Shown piece after piece: positions 55,543-64,000 of a stretch of DNA of 64,000 nt; position 1 is the stretch's first letter, and each line of letters opens with the position of its first letter. Under the pieces are notes generated by a model that made no database searches, was not told the origin of the DNA, and was given only the letters and a program-made list of their open reading frames with translations. The DNA is from Roseicella sp. DB1501. GTDB lineage: Bacteria; Pseudomonadota; Alphaproteobacteria; Acetobacterales; Acetobacteraceae. Position numbers and translations under genes: made by a program. Location: contig NZ_JABFHG010000007.1 of the NCBI RefSeq assembly GCF_013112485.1, forward strand, positions 124,001-188,000, read 5' to 3'.

Positions 55543-56763
55543 TCAGATCGCGCCGTCCCGGCGCAGGGCAGCGATCGCCTCGGCGGCGAGGCCGAGCCGC
55601 TCCCGCAGCACCGCCTCGGTATCGGCGCCGCGGGCGCGGCCGGCATGGCGCAGCGCGGCCGGCGTCTCGGTCAGGCGCGGCACCGGCGCGGGCAGCACCA
55701 GCTCGCCCACCCGCGGATCGACCAGGCGCAGCAGGTTGCCGCGGGCGGCGACATGCGGATCGGCGAAGATGTCGGCGATGCTGTTGATCGGCCCCCAGGG
55801 CACGCCGGCCGCATCGCAGATGGCACCGAGCGCCTCCATGCCCAGCCCCGCCGCCCAGTCGGCGACCAGGCCGTTGACCTCGCCGCGGGCGGCGATGCGC
55901 TGCGCCGTGGTGGCGAAGCGGTCCGGCCCGGCGAGCTCCGGCTTGCCCATGGCCTCGGCCAGCCGCGCGAAGATCTTATCGCTGGTGCAGGCGATGGCGA
56001 CCCAGCGGCCATCCGCGGTCTGCCAATGGCCGTGCGGCACCACGGTCGGCACATCCGCCCCCATGCGCTCCCGCACCACGCCGTGCCGGGCATAGGCGGG
56101 CGCGGTCTCGTCGAGCAGGCGGAAGACGGATTCGTAAAGGCCGATATCGACATCCTGGCCCCGGCCGCTGCGCTCGGCGACGCGCAGCGCCAGCATGACG
56201 CCGAGCGCCCCCCAGAGGCCGGAGAGGTAGTCGGCGAGCGAGGTCGAGCCGGGCACCACCGGCTTGCCGTCCGGCTCGCCGGCCAGGTAGCTCAGCCCGC
56301 CGAAGCCATGCGCCACGCGGGCGAAGCCGGGCAGGCCGCGCTTTGGCCCGGTCTGGCCATAGGCGCTGACCCGCAGCACGACGAGGCGTGGGTTGATCGC
56401 GCGCAGGCTGTCCGGCGAGAGGTCCCACTTTTCCAGCGTGCCGGGGCGGAAATTCTCCAGCACCACATCGACCTGCGCGACCAGCCGGCGGAACAGCGCC
56501 GCGCCTTCCGGATGCCGCAGGTCGAGCGTCATGCACTGCTTGTTGCGGGCCTCGCTCAGCCAGACGAGGGTGTCGCCGCATTCGGTCGGGGTGCCGAAGG
56601 CGCGCATCGGGTCGCCGAGTCGCGGGTGCTCGATCTTGATGACCGTGGCGCCGAAATCGGCCAGCACCGTGCCGGCGAAGGGCGCGGCGAGGAAGGTGGC
56701 GATGTCGAGCACCGTGACGCCGGCGAGCGGTTGCGGCAGCGCCGCCGTCTCCCCGGCGCTCAT
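55543..56763 (-). CDS. CaiB/BaiF (class III) CoA transferase
   Basis: CoA transferase (406 aa). It has the N-terminal LAGVTVLDIATFLAAPFAGT, the IKIEHPRLGDPMR strand, the DVVLENFRPGTLEKW block and the C-terminal domain GRGQDVDIGLYES. It would move CoA between two acids. The ATG overlaps the stop of the CitE-like gene by 4 bp (ATGA), and the formamidase gene follows 40 bp later. The acid pair is unknown; a ring-cleavage dicarboxylate is a guess from context. Confidence 0.92.
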   Translation of the reverse strand: MSAGETAALPQPLAGVTVLDIATFLAAPFAGTVLADFGATVIKIEHPRLGDPMRAFGTPTECGDTLVWLSEARNKQCMTLDLRHPEGAALFRRLVAQVDVVLENFRPGTLEKWDLSPDSLRAINPRLVVLRVSAYGQTGPKRGLPGFARVAHGFGGLSYLAGEPDGKPVVPGSTSLADYLSGLWGALGVMLALRVAERSGRGQDVDIGLYESVFRLLDETAPAYARHGVVRERMGADVPTVVPHGHWQTADGRWVAIACTSDKIFARLAEAMGKPELAGPDRFATTAQRIAARGEVNGLVADWAAGLGMEALGAICDAAGVPWGPINSIADIFADPHVAARGNLLRLVDPRVGELVLPAPVPRLTETPAALRHAGRARGADTEAVLRERLGLAAEAIAALRRDGAI

Positions 56764-57692
56764 GCCGCCTCTCCCGCTTGCTGCAGGATCTCGCGCGCCA
56801 TGCGCGCATGCACCGCATCGAGCATCACGCCCCCCTCCCCCGTCGCCCCGGCGCCCGCCGCCTCCGCCCGCGCCAGCAGCGCCAGAACCTGCCGCGCCCA
56901 GGCGACGCGCGCGGCATCGGGCGCGAAGACCTCGTTGATCACCGCGAGCTGGTCCGGATGGATCGCCCATTTCCCGGCATAGCCGAGCGCCCGGCCCCTG
57001 AGCGCGGCGGCGCGCAGCCCCGCGGCGTCGCGGTAATCGGCATAGACCGCATCGATGGGCAGCAACCCCTCGGCGCGGCAGGCATTGGCGATCCGGGCCA
57101 GGGCATAATGCCATTGGTCGAGCACCACCGGCGGCGCCTCCGGCGTCGCGCCGGGCATCGCATAGTCCGGGTTCGGCCGCCCGACCGTCGCATCCGGCGT
57201 CCGCATCGCCGCCATGTAGTCGCCGAGGCCGAAGATCATCGTCTCGAGCCGCGGATGCGCCGCGGCGATGGCCTCGGCCTGGCCGATGCCGCGCGGCGTC
57301 TCCACCAGCGCGGCGATGCCGATGCGCCGGCCCGGGCCGCGGGCCTGTTCGATGCCGTCCAGCAGCGCGGCGAGGAAGCGGATGTCGAAGGCATCCTCGG
57401 CCTTCGGCAGCACGATGCGGTCAAGCCGCGGGCAGGCGGTCGCCACCTCCACGATATCGCGGTGGCACCAGGGCGTACCAATGCCGTTTACCCGCACCGA
57501 GAGGATGCGGTCGCCCCAGTTCAATCGGTTGATGGCGGCGATGGCCTGACTGCGCGCGACATCCTTCTGGTCCGCCGCGACGCCATCTTCGAGGTCGAGC
57601 ACCACGGCATCAGCCCCACTCGCCGCGGCCCGGGCGAAGAAACGCTCGGTGCTGGCCGGGACCGAGAGTTCGCTGCGCTGGTGCCGGCCCAT
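56760..57692 (-). CDS. HpcH/HpaI or CitE-type CoA ester lyase
   Basis: TIM-barrel lyase (310 aa) of the HpcH/CitE family. It has RSELSVPASTERF at the start, the Glu/Asp metal-binding loops VLDLEDGVAADQKD and LVETPRGIG, then GLGDYMAAM and GKWAIHPDQ. Such enzymes split malyl-CoA-like or citramalyl-CoA-like esters. It is coupled to the CoA transferase, which could supply its CoA ester. The ATG at 57692 is used; a GTG at 57701 is also in frame. Confidence 0.9.
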   Translation of the reverse strand: MGRHQRSELSVPASTERFFARAAASGADAVVLDLEDGVAADQKDVARSQAIAAINRLNWGDRILSVRVNGIGTPWCHRDIVEVATACPRLDRIVLPKAEDAFDIRFLAALLDGIEQARGPGRRIGIAALVETPRGIGQAEAIAAAHPRLETMIFGLGDYMAAMRTPDATVGRPNPDYAMPGATPEAPPVVLDQWHYALARIANACRAEGLLPIDAVYADYRDAAGLRAAALRGRALGYAGKWAIHPDQLAVINEVFAPDAARVAWARQVLALLARAEAAGAGATGEGGVMLDAVHARMAREILQQAGEAA

Positions 57693-57814
57693 GGCGGTCA
57701 CGCTCGCCGCCCCGGCCGGTTCTGCCGGACCCGATCCATCATGCCGATGCCTCCCTCCCGTCCGCCTGGGACGTGCCGGAAAAGGGAAGCCCGGTTAACG
57801 AAACTGGGCAAGCG

Positions 57815-57835
57815 CGCGCCCCGTCAGGGCGCGCC
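57815..57835 (-). terminator. Hairpin downstream of the SWIB gene
   Basis: Inverted repeat GCGCGCCC/GGGCGCGC with a 5-nt loop, just after the SWIB stop (57842) on the reverse strand. The following sequence has GCTTGCCCAGTTTCG, a weak T-containing tail. Position and stem suggest a terminator. Confidence 0.55.
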
Positions 57836-57841
57836 GGAGAG

Positions 57842-58174
57842 CTATTTCAGGTGCTGGGCAATGTGCTTGTTCATTTCGAACATCGTCACCTTGTCCTTGC
57901 CGAACACCTTGCGCAGCACGTCATCAGCCATGATCTCGCGCCGGTCGTCCGGGTTCTGCAAGTTGTGGGTCTTGATATAGGTCCAGACCTTGCTGACGAC
58001 CTCGGCGCGCGGCAGCGGCCCCTCCCCAACCACCGCCGCCAGTTCTGGCGAGGGGGTGAGCGGCTGTTGCAACGCGCTCGGCGTCTTGCGCGCCGTCTTC
58101 TTCTCCGTATCGGGTTTGGCGGCGGTCTTCGCGCTCGCCTTCTTCTTCGGGGCTGTTGGCTGGCTGCCCGCCAT
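57842..58174 (-). CDS. SWIB/MDM2 domain-containing protein
   Basis: Small protein (110 aa): an N-terminal Lys/Ala/Pro-rich tail (KKKASAKTAAKPDTEKKTAR) and a C-terminal SWIB domain (about 45-110: LPRAEVVSKVWTYIKTHNLQ, NPDDRREIMADDVLRKVFG). SWIB domains are typical of eukaryotic chromatin factors and are also common in Alphaproteobacteria and Chlamydiae. The basic tail suggests nucleic-acid binding. The ATG at 58174 follows GGAGGAC. It is divergent from the efflux pair. Confidence 0.92.
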   Translation of the reverse strand: MAGSQPTAPKKKASAKTAAKPDTEKKTARKTPSALQQPLTPSPELAAVVGEGPLPRAEVVSKVWTYIKTHNLQNPDDRREIMADDVLRKVFGKDKVTMFEMNKHIAQHLK

Positions 58175-58363
58175 CCTGTCCTCCAGCGTGCTCGATTGAT
58201 GCGGGAGCGGTCTACCCGCCCATGTTGTCACGAACGCTGCCGGTACGGCTTCGGTTCACTTTCGGGGCCGATGCGACAGTCGCGTGATAAATGCGAAAGG
58301 ATGGGCCAGGGGCGCCAACCCGCCAGCGGCATCGGCGTTCCCCACACGGGACCTTCCTCGACA

Positions 58364-59611
58364 ATGCAGAGCGGACGCGCCCGCGCTGGCGCCCTTCTTA
58401 TCCTTAGCCTGATCGCCGTCGGCTTCGGCGCCTGGCGCCTGCTCGGCGGACGAGGGGCAGATGCCCAGGCCCCGGTGGCCAAGGCGCCGGTGACCGTCAC
58501 CCTCACCGCGGCCGAGCGGCGCGACGTACCGATTTGGCGGAATGGCCTCGGCAATGTCCAGGCCTTCCAGACCGTCACCGTTCGCAGCCGGGTGGACGGC
58601 CAGTTGCAGCGCATCGCTTTCACCGAAGGCCAGGACGTGCGGCAGGGGGACTTCCTGGCGCAGATCGATCCGCGCTCCTTCCAGGCGGCGCTGGATCAGG
58701 CCGTGGCGCAGAAGGCACGGGACGAGGCGCAGCTCGCCAATGCCCGGCTCGACCTGCAGCGCTACCAGACCCTGTCGCGCAGCGAAGGCGCCTCGAAACA
58801 GCAGCTCGACACCCAGCGCGCGCAGGTCGCGCAGTTCGAGGCCACGGTGCAGGCCGATGCGGCGAATATCGACAGCGCCCGCACCCAGCTCGACCACACC
58901 CGCATCACCGCGCCGATCTCCGGCCGGCTCGGCGTGCGGCTGGTCGATGCGGGCAACATCGTGCATGCCAGCGACACCACCGGCCTCGTCGTCATCGCCC
59001 AGATTCACCCGATCGCCCTCTTCCTCACCCTGCCGCAGGACGACCTGACCACGGTGCTGCGGCGCCAGCGCGAGGCAATGGGCCGTCGACCGGGGGCGGG
59101 CAGCCCGGCCGCCCCGCCCTCCGCCCCCTCCCCCGCGCCCGGTCTGCCGCCTGACGAGCCGAGCGAGCCGCCCGATGGCGGGCTGCCGGTGCAGGCCCTC
59201 GCCCAGGACGGTCAGTTGCTTGCGGAGGGGAGGCTGTTGCTGGCCGACAACCGCATTGACCCGGCCAGCGGCACGATCCAGTTGAAGGCCGCCTTTCCCA
59301 ATCCCGACGACGCGCTCTGGCCCGGCCAGCTCGTCGGAGCGCGGCTGCTGCTCGAGACGCGGCGCGACGCGGTGACGGTGCCGGCGGCGGCGGTGCAGCG
59401 CGGCCGCGACGGCCCCTTCACCTATGTGCTGCAGCCCGACCAAACCGTGGCGCTGCGCCAGCTCCGCCTCGGCCCCGTCACCGATGGCATGGCGGTCATC
59501 GAAGCGGGCGTCGCGGCCGGCGAGCAGGTGGTGACCGACGGCTTCTACCGCCTGCGCCCCGGCGCCCGGGTGGCGTCGGCGGCGCCGCAGCCGGCGGGGC
59601 CGGGGACGTGA
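58364..59611 (+). CDS. RND efflux periplasmic adaptor (MdtA/HlyD type)
   Basis: Membrane-fusion protein (415 aa) joining an RND pump to an outer-membrane channel. It has an N-terminal anchor (GALLILSLIAVGFGAWRLL), the lipoyl half motifs (VTVRSRVDGQLQRIAFTEGQ and TAPISGRLGVRLVDAGNIV), and a helical hairpin between them. A Pro/Ser-rich insert (about 241-275, with PPSAPSPAPGLPPDEPSEPP) interrupts the beta-barrel domain, which MdtA lacks. ATG 58364 has only a weak ribosome site. Its stop overlaps the permease GTG by 4 bp. Confidence 0.9.
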   Translation: MQSGRARAGALLILSLIAVGFGAWRLLGGRGADAQAPVAKAPVTVTLTAAERRDVPIWRNGLGNVQAFQTVTVRSRVDGQLQRIAFTEGQDVRQGDFLAQIDPRSFQAALDQAVAQKARDEAQLANARLDLQRYQTLSRSEGASKQQLDTQRAQVAQFEATVQADAANIDSARTQLDHTRITAPISGRLGVRLVDAGNIVHASDTTGLVVIAQIHPIALFLTLPQDDLTTVLRRQREAMGRRPGAGSPAAPPSAPSPAPGLPPDEPSEPPDGGLPVQALAQDGQLLAEGRLLLADNRIDPASGTIQLKAAFPNPDDALWPGQLVGARLLLETRRDAVTVPAAAVQRGRDGPFTYVLQPDQTVALRQLRLGPVTDGMAVIEAGVAAGEQVVTDGFYRLRPGARVASAAPQPAGPGT

Positions 59612-62600
59612 CGCAGGCGCCGGCAGCCGGACCGGGCCCGGCTGGCATCTCCGGCCTCTTCATCCGGCGGCCGGTCGCCACCGCGCTGCTGATGCTCGCA
59701 GCCGTGCTGCTTGGCGCGGTCTGCTACCCGCTGCTGCCGGTCGCGCCGCTGCCGCAGGTGGAGTTCCCGACCATCCAGGTCACGGTGACCTATCCCGGCG
59801 CCAGCCCGGAGACCATGGCGAGCGCCGTCGCCACGCCGCTCGAGCGGCAGTTCGCCCAGATTCCGGGCGTCAGCCAGATCGTCTCGACCAGCGCGCTCGG
59901 CAATACCAGCATCGCCGTGCAATTCGTCCTCTCGCGCAACATCGATGCCGCGGCGCAGGACATCCAGACCGCCATCAACCAGGCCGGCGGCCAGTTGCCG
60001 ACCGACCTGCCGCAGCCGCCGCTCTATCGCAAGCTGAACCCCGCCGACCCGCCCATCGTCATCATTTCGGTGCAGTCGGAGGTCTACCCGATCGACAAGG
60101 TGGACGACTACGCCGATACCCGCATCGCCCAGCAGCTCTCGCAGATCCAGGGCGTCGGCCAGGTGAACATCACCGGCGAGCAGAAGCCCTCCATGCGCAT
60201 CCGGCTGGACCCCGATCGCGTGGCGGCGCTCGGCCTCGACCTCGAGGATGTGCGGGCCGTGGTGAACAACGCGACGGTCGATCGTCCCAAGGGCAGCTTC
60301 GACGGGCCGCGCCAGGCCTTCGCGGTGCTCGCCAACGACCAGGTCCTCGGCGCGAAGCGATGGCAGGACGTGGTCATTGCCTACCGCACTGGCGCGCCGG
60401 TGCGGCTCGGTGATATCGGTGAGGCGGTGGACGCGCCGGAGAACCGGCTGATCGGCGCCTGGCAGAATGGCCGCCGCGGCGTCGCGCTGGTGGTGTTCAA
60501 GCAGCCCGGCGCCAATGTGGTGGAGGTGGTCGGGCGCATCCGCGATGCGCTGCCGGCGCTGCGCGCCGCGGTGCCGCCGGCGGTCGACGTGCAGGTGGTG
60601 AGCGACCGGACGACGACGATCCGCGCCTCGGTCGCGGATGTCGAGGCCACACTCGCCCTCACCTTCGTCCTGGTCATCCTCGTCGTCTTCGTCTTCCTGC
60701 GCGACTGGCGCGCCACGGTGCCCCCGGCGCTGGTGGTGCTGGTCGCCGTCATCGGCGCCGTCGCGGGGATGTACGCCGCCGGCTTCAGCCTCGACAACCT
60801 CTCCCTGATGGCGCTGGTGATCGCCGTCGGCTTCGTGGTCGATGACGGCATCGTGGTGCTGGAGAACATCTATCGCCGCATCGAGGAGGGCGAGGCGCCG
60901 ACCGAGGCGGCGCTGCGTGGCTCGGGCGAGATCGGCTTCACCGTCCTCGCCATCAGCATCTCGCTCATCGCGGTCTTCATACCGCTGCTCTTCATGGGCT
61001 CGGTGATCGGCCGGCTGTTCCGCGAGTTCGCGCTCGTTGTCACCGGCACGATCCTGCTCTCGGTGGTGGTGTCGCTCACGCTGGTGCCGGCCCTCGCGGC
61101 GCGGCTGCTGCGTCCGCGGGAGACAAAGGGGGAGGCGGAACCGGAGCGGTCCGGCCTCGGCCTGCTGCGGCGGATCGACCATGGGCTCGAACGCGGCTTC
61201 GCGGCGGTCGAGAGGGTCTATGCTGCGACGCTCGACCGCGTCCTCGGGCACCAGCGGCTGACGCTGCTGGTCTTCGGTGCCACCCTCGCCGCGACGGTCG
61301 CGCTCTATGTCTTCATCCCGAAAGGGTTCTTCCCGCAGCAGGATACCGGCTTCGTCATCGGGACGGCGGAAGCCTCGCCCGACACCTCCTTCGCCGCCAT
61401 GTCAGAGAAGCAGCAGGCGCTGATGCGGTTGATCCGCGAGGATCCCGCCGTGGCGAATGTCCTTGCCACCGCGGGCGCGACCGGCGGCACCCAGACCTCG
61501 AATACCGGCCGCTTCTTCATCGACCTGAAGCCGCATGCCGAGCGCGATGCGAGCGCAAGCGAGGTGATCGGCCGGCTACGGCGGAAGCTGCAGGCGGTGC
61601 CGGGCGTCACGCTCTACCTGCAGGCGGCGCAGGACATCAACCTTTCGGCCCGCGGCTCCCGCACGCAGTACCAGTACGTGCTGCGCGACGCTGATCTCGA
61701 CGAGCTGAACCTTTGGGCCGGGCGGATGCTGGATCGATTGCGCGGCCTGCCGCAGCTGACCGACGTGGCGACCGACCAGCAGCCCGGCGGCCTTACCGCG
61801 CGGCTCGTCATCAACCGCGAGCAGGCGGCACGCTTCGGCATCCAACCGCGGCTGATCGACGATACCCTGGCCGATGCCTTCGGCCAGCGGGTGATCGCCC
61901 AGTGGTTCACCCAGCTCACCTACTACCATGTGGTGATGGAGGTCGATCCGGCCCTGCAGGCGGATCCGCAGGCGGCGCTACAGCGGATCTGGCTGCAATC
62001 GCCGACCACCGGCAGCCGGGTGCCGCTCTCGACCTTCGTCACCGTCGACACGTCCGGCACGGCCTATCTCTCGATCAGCCACCTGAACCAGTTCCCGGCG
62101 GTCACGCTCTCCTTCAACCTGGCGCCCGGCACCTCCCTCGGCGAGGCGACGGTGGCGATCGACCAGCTACGGACGGAGCTCGGCGCGCCCGCCTCGGTGC
62201 AGGGCGTCTTCCAGGGCAATGCCCAGGCCTTCGGCGCGGCGCTGGCGAACCAGCCCTATCTGATCGCGGCGGCGGTGGTCGCGGTCTACATCATCCTCGG
62301 CATGCTCTACGAGAGCACCATCCACCCGCTCACCATCCTCTCGACCCTGCCCTCGGCCGGGCTGGGCGCCCTCGTCACGCTCTGGCTCTTCGGCTTCGGT
62401 CTCGACGTGATGGGGCTGATCGGGATCATCCTGCTCATCGGCATCGTGAAGAAGAACGGCATCATCCTCGTCGACTTTGCCCTCCAGGCGGAGCGGCGGG
62501 ATGGGGCGGAAGCGGTGCAGGCGATCCGCGAGGCCTGCCTGAAGCGCTTCCGCCCGATCATGATGACGACCATGGCGGCGGTGCTCGGGGCGGTTCCCCT

Positions 62601-62787
62601 CGCGCTCGGCCTCGGCACCGGGGCGGAGCTGCGACAGCCGCTCGGTTGCGCCATGATCGGCGGGTTGCTGGTCAGCCAGGCGCTGACGCTCTTCACCACG
62701 CCGGTCGTCTACATCGCGCTGCACCGGCTGACCGAGCGGCGCGCCCGGCCGCACGGCACCGCGGCCGCGCTCGGCCAGGCGGATTGA
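59608..62787 (+). CDS. RND multidrug efflux permease (MdtB/AcrB type)
   Basis: Inner-membrane RND pump (1059 aa), proton-driven. It begins with FIRRPVATALLMLAAVLLGA, has the periplasmic VTVTYPGASPETMASAVATP loop, and in TM4 the proton-relay residues FVVDDGIVVLENIYRR. TM segments cluster near 340-530 and 860-1040. It belongs to the MdtB/MdtC branch, but there is only one permease here and no outer-membrane channel gene. It starts at GTG overlapping the adaptor stop. Substrates are not predictable from sequence. Confidence 0.93.
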   Translation: MTQAPAAGPGPAGISGLFIRRPVATALLMLAAVLLGAVCYPLLPVAPLPQVEFPTIQVTVTYPGASPETMASAVATPLERQFAQIPGVSQIVSTSALGNTSIAVQFVLSRNIDAAAQDIQTAINQAGGQLPTDLPQPPLYRKLNPADPPIVIISVQSEVYPIDKVDDYADTRIAQQLSQIQGVGQVNITGEQKPSMRIRLDPDRVAALGLDLEDVRAVVNNATVDRPKGSFDGPRQAFAVLANDQVLGAKRWQDVVIAYRTGAPVRLGDIGEAVDAPENRLIGAWQNGRRGVALVVFKQPGANVVEVVGRIRDALPALRAAVPPAVDVQVVSDRTTTIRASVADVEATLALTFVLVILVVFVFLRDWRATVPPALVVLVAVIGAVAGMYAAGFSLDNLSLMALVIAVGFVVDDGIVVLENIYRRIEEGEAPTEAALRGSGEIGFTVLAISISLIAVFIPLLFMGSVIGRLFREFALVVTGTILLSVVVSLTLVPALAARLLRPRETKGEAEPERSGLGLLRRIDHGLERGFAAVERVYAATLDRVLGHQRLTLLVFGATLAATVALYVFIPKGFFPQQDTGFVIGTAEASPDTSFAAMSEKQQALMRLIREDPAVANVLATAGATGGTQTSNTGRFFIDLKPHAERDASASEVIGRLRRKLQAVPGVTLYLQAAQDINLSARGSRTQYQYVLRDADLDELNLWAGRMLDRLRGLPQLTDVATDQQPGGLTARLVINREQAARFGIQPRLIDDTLADAFGQRVIAQWFTQLTYYHVVMEVDPALQADPQAALQRIWLQSPTTGSRVPLSTFVTVDTSGTAYLSISHLNQFPAVTLSFNLAPGTSLGEATVAIDQLRTELGAPASVQGVFQGNAQAFGAALANQPYLIAAAVVAVYIILGMLYESTIHPLTILSTLPSAGLGALVTLWLFGFGLDVMGLIGIILLIGIVKKNGIILVDFALQAERRDGAEAVQAIREACLKRFRPIMMTTMAAVLGAVPLALGLGTGAELRQPLGCAMIGGLLVSQALTLFTTPVVYIALHRLTERRARPHGTAAALGQAD

Positions 62788-62809
62788 GTCGGCGCACAGG
62801 ATCTGCTCT

Positions 62810-63070
62810 ATGAGCCGCCGATCCGCATGGGGGAGAGCGAGAGCGATGGCCGCGGAGGGTCCTGTCTATCTGCGCTGGCGCGCCGGACGCCCGGCACCGG
62901 AGGAGGAGCGCTTCGACACGCTGGATGCTGCGCTGGATGCGGTCGAGGCCCGCTGGGAGAGCCTGCAACACCAGGCCCCGCAGATCCTCGACACCCGCCG
63001 GCTGCTGCTGCTTAGCACGAGCGAGCTGCTGGAGATGGCCGCGGAGGAGGGCGACCCTCCCTCGGGCTGA
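62810..63070 (+). CDS. Small hypothetical protein (86 aa)
   Basis: Unrecognised small acidic protein. It has a core VYLRWRAGRPAPEEERFDTL, then DALDAVEARWESLQH and a helical C-terminus (LLLLSTSELLEMAAEEG). It is soluble with no signal peptide. ATG 62810 follows AGGAT; ATG 62846 is an alternative start. It lies 22 bp after the RND permease on the same strand, so it may be co-transcribed, and it converges on the histidine kinase with an 18-bp gap. Confidence 0.65.
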   Translation: MSRRSAWGRARAMAAEGPVYLRWRAGRPAPEEERFDTLDAALDAVEARWESLQHQAPQILDTRRLLLLSTSELLEMAAEEGDPPSG

Positions 63071-63088
63071 TACCCGCGGCCCGGCCGC

Positions 63089-64000
<912 letters not shown>

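Overview
The window is very GC-rich and densely coded. It has many tripartite-tricarboxylate (Bug/TctC) binding proteins without membrane partners, an intracellular PHA depolymerase, a SWIB-domain protein, an HWE histidine kinase and 1-4 bp start/stop overlaps throughout. This fits a free-living alphaproteobacterium of the Acetobacteraceae, most like Roseomonas and relatives. The family assignment is an inference from gene content, not from a marker gene. I saw no rRNA, tRNA, CRISPR array, transposase or phage gene.

Layout. 0-7 kb: a frameshifted Bug protein, ndk, an ABC-F ATPase, a DUF1203 protein, a small secreted protein with internal repeats and a second Bug protein. 6.8-11.6 kb: a nuclease/SMC-like ATPase pair (YhaO/YhaN type). 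11.6-16.2 kb: two groups facing away from each other. One is an asparaginase-family and isochorismatase-family pair; the other is allE, a fatty acid desaturase and an acyltransferase-like hydrolase. 16.2-19 kb: an aromatic FAD hydroxylase with DUF2783 and a divergent LuxR regulator. 19-20.4 kb: a likely copper-responsive operon (Cys/His-rich exported protein plus DUF305) behind a MerR/CueR-type promoter. 20.4-29.8 kb: phaZ, folE, RidA, a DUF892 protein, a hydrolase, an SDR, a catalase-like protein and a YdeP-type molybdoenzyme. 29.9-38.4 kb: GMC oxidoreductase, VOC-like protein, 2-hydroxyacid dehydrogenase, MFS carrier, then a Baeyer-Villiger monooxygenase, serine hydrolase and Bug protein.

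The most coherent system is at 39.5-57.7 kb. A class V PLP enzyme (kynureninase candidate), tryptophan 2,3-dioxygenase and an arylformamidase-like hydrolase could take tryptophan to anthranilate. A benzoate-CoA-ligase-family enzyme, a 772-aa FAD monooxygenase/old-yellow-enzyme fusion, RidA, enoyl-CoA hydratase and SDR resemble the aerobic 2-aminobenzoyl-CoA route. A branched-chain-type ABC importer, CaiB-type CoA transferase, CitE-like lyase and MarR regulator are interleaved. A 12-bp motif (TTGAAGCCTAAA and a close variant) occurs just before the start codons at the head of all four internal transcription units, which suggests one MarR-controlled regulon. After this come SWIB, an HlyD/RND efflux pair and a truncated HWE histidine kinase that runs off the right edge.

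Two families of dispersed multi-hairpin elements lie in tail-to-tail intergenic gaps (family A at 138, 4208 and 38415; family B at about 29826 and 49473). Their stems differ between copies by paired changes, so structure rather than sequence appears to be kept. Their position suggests bidirectional terminators or REP-like elements.
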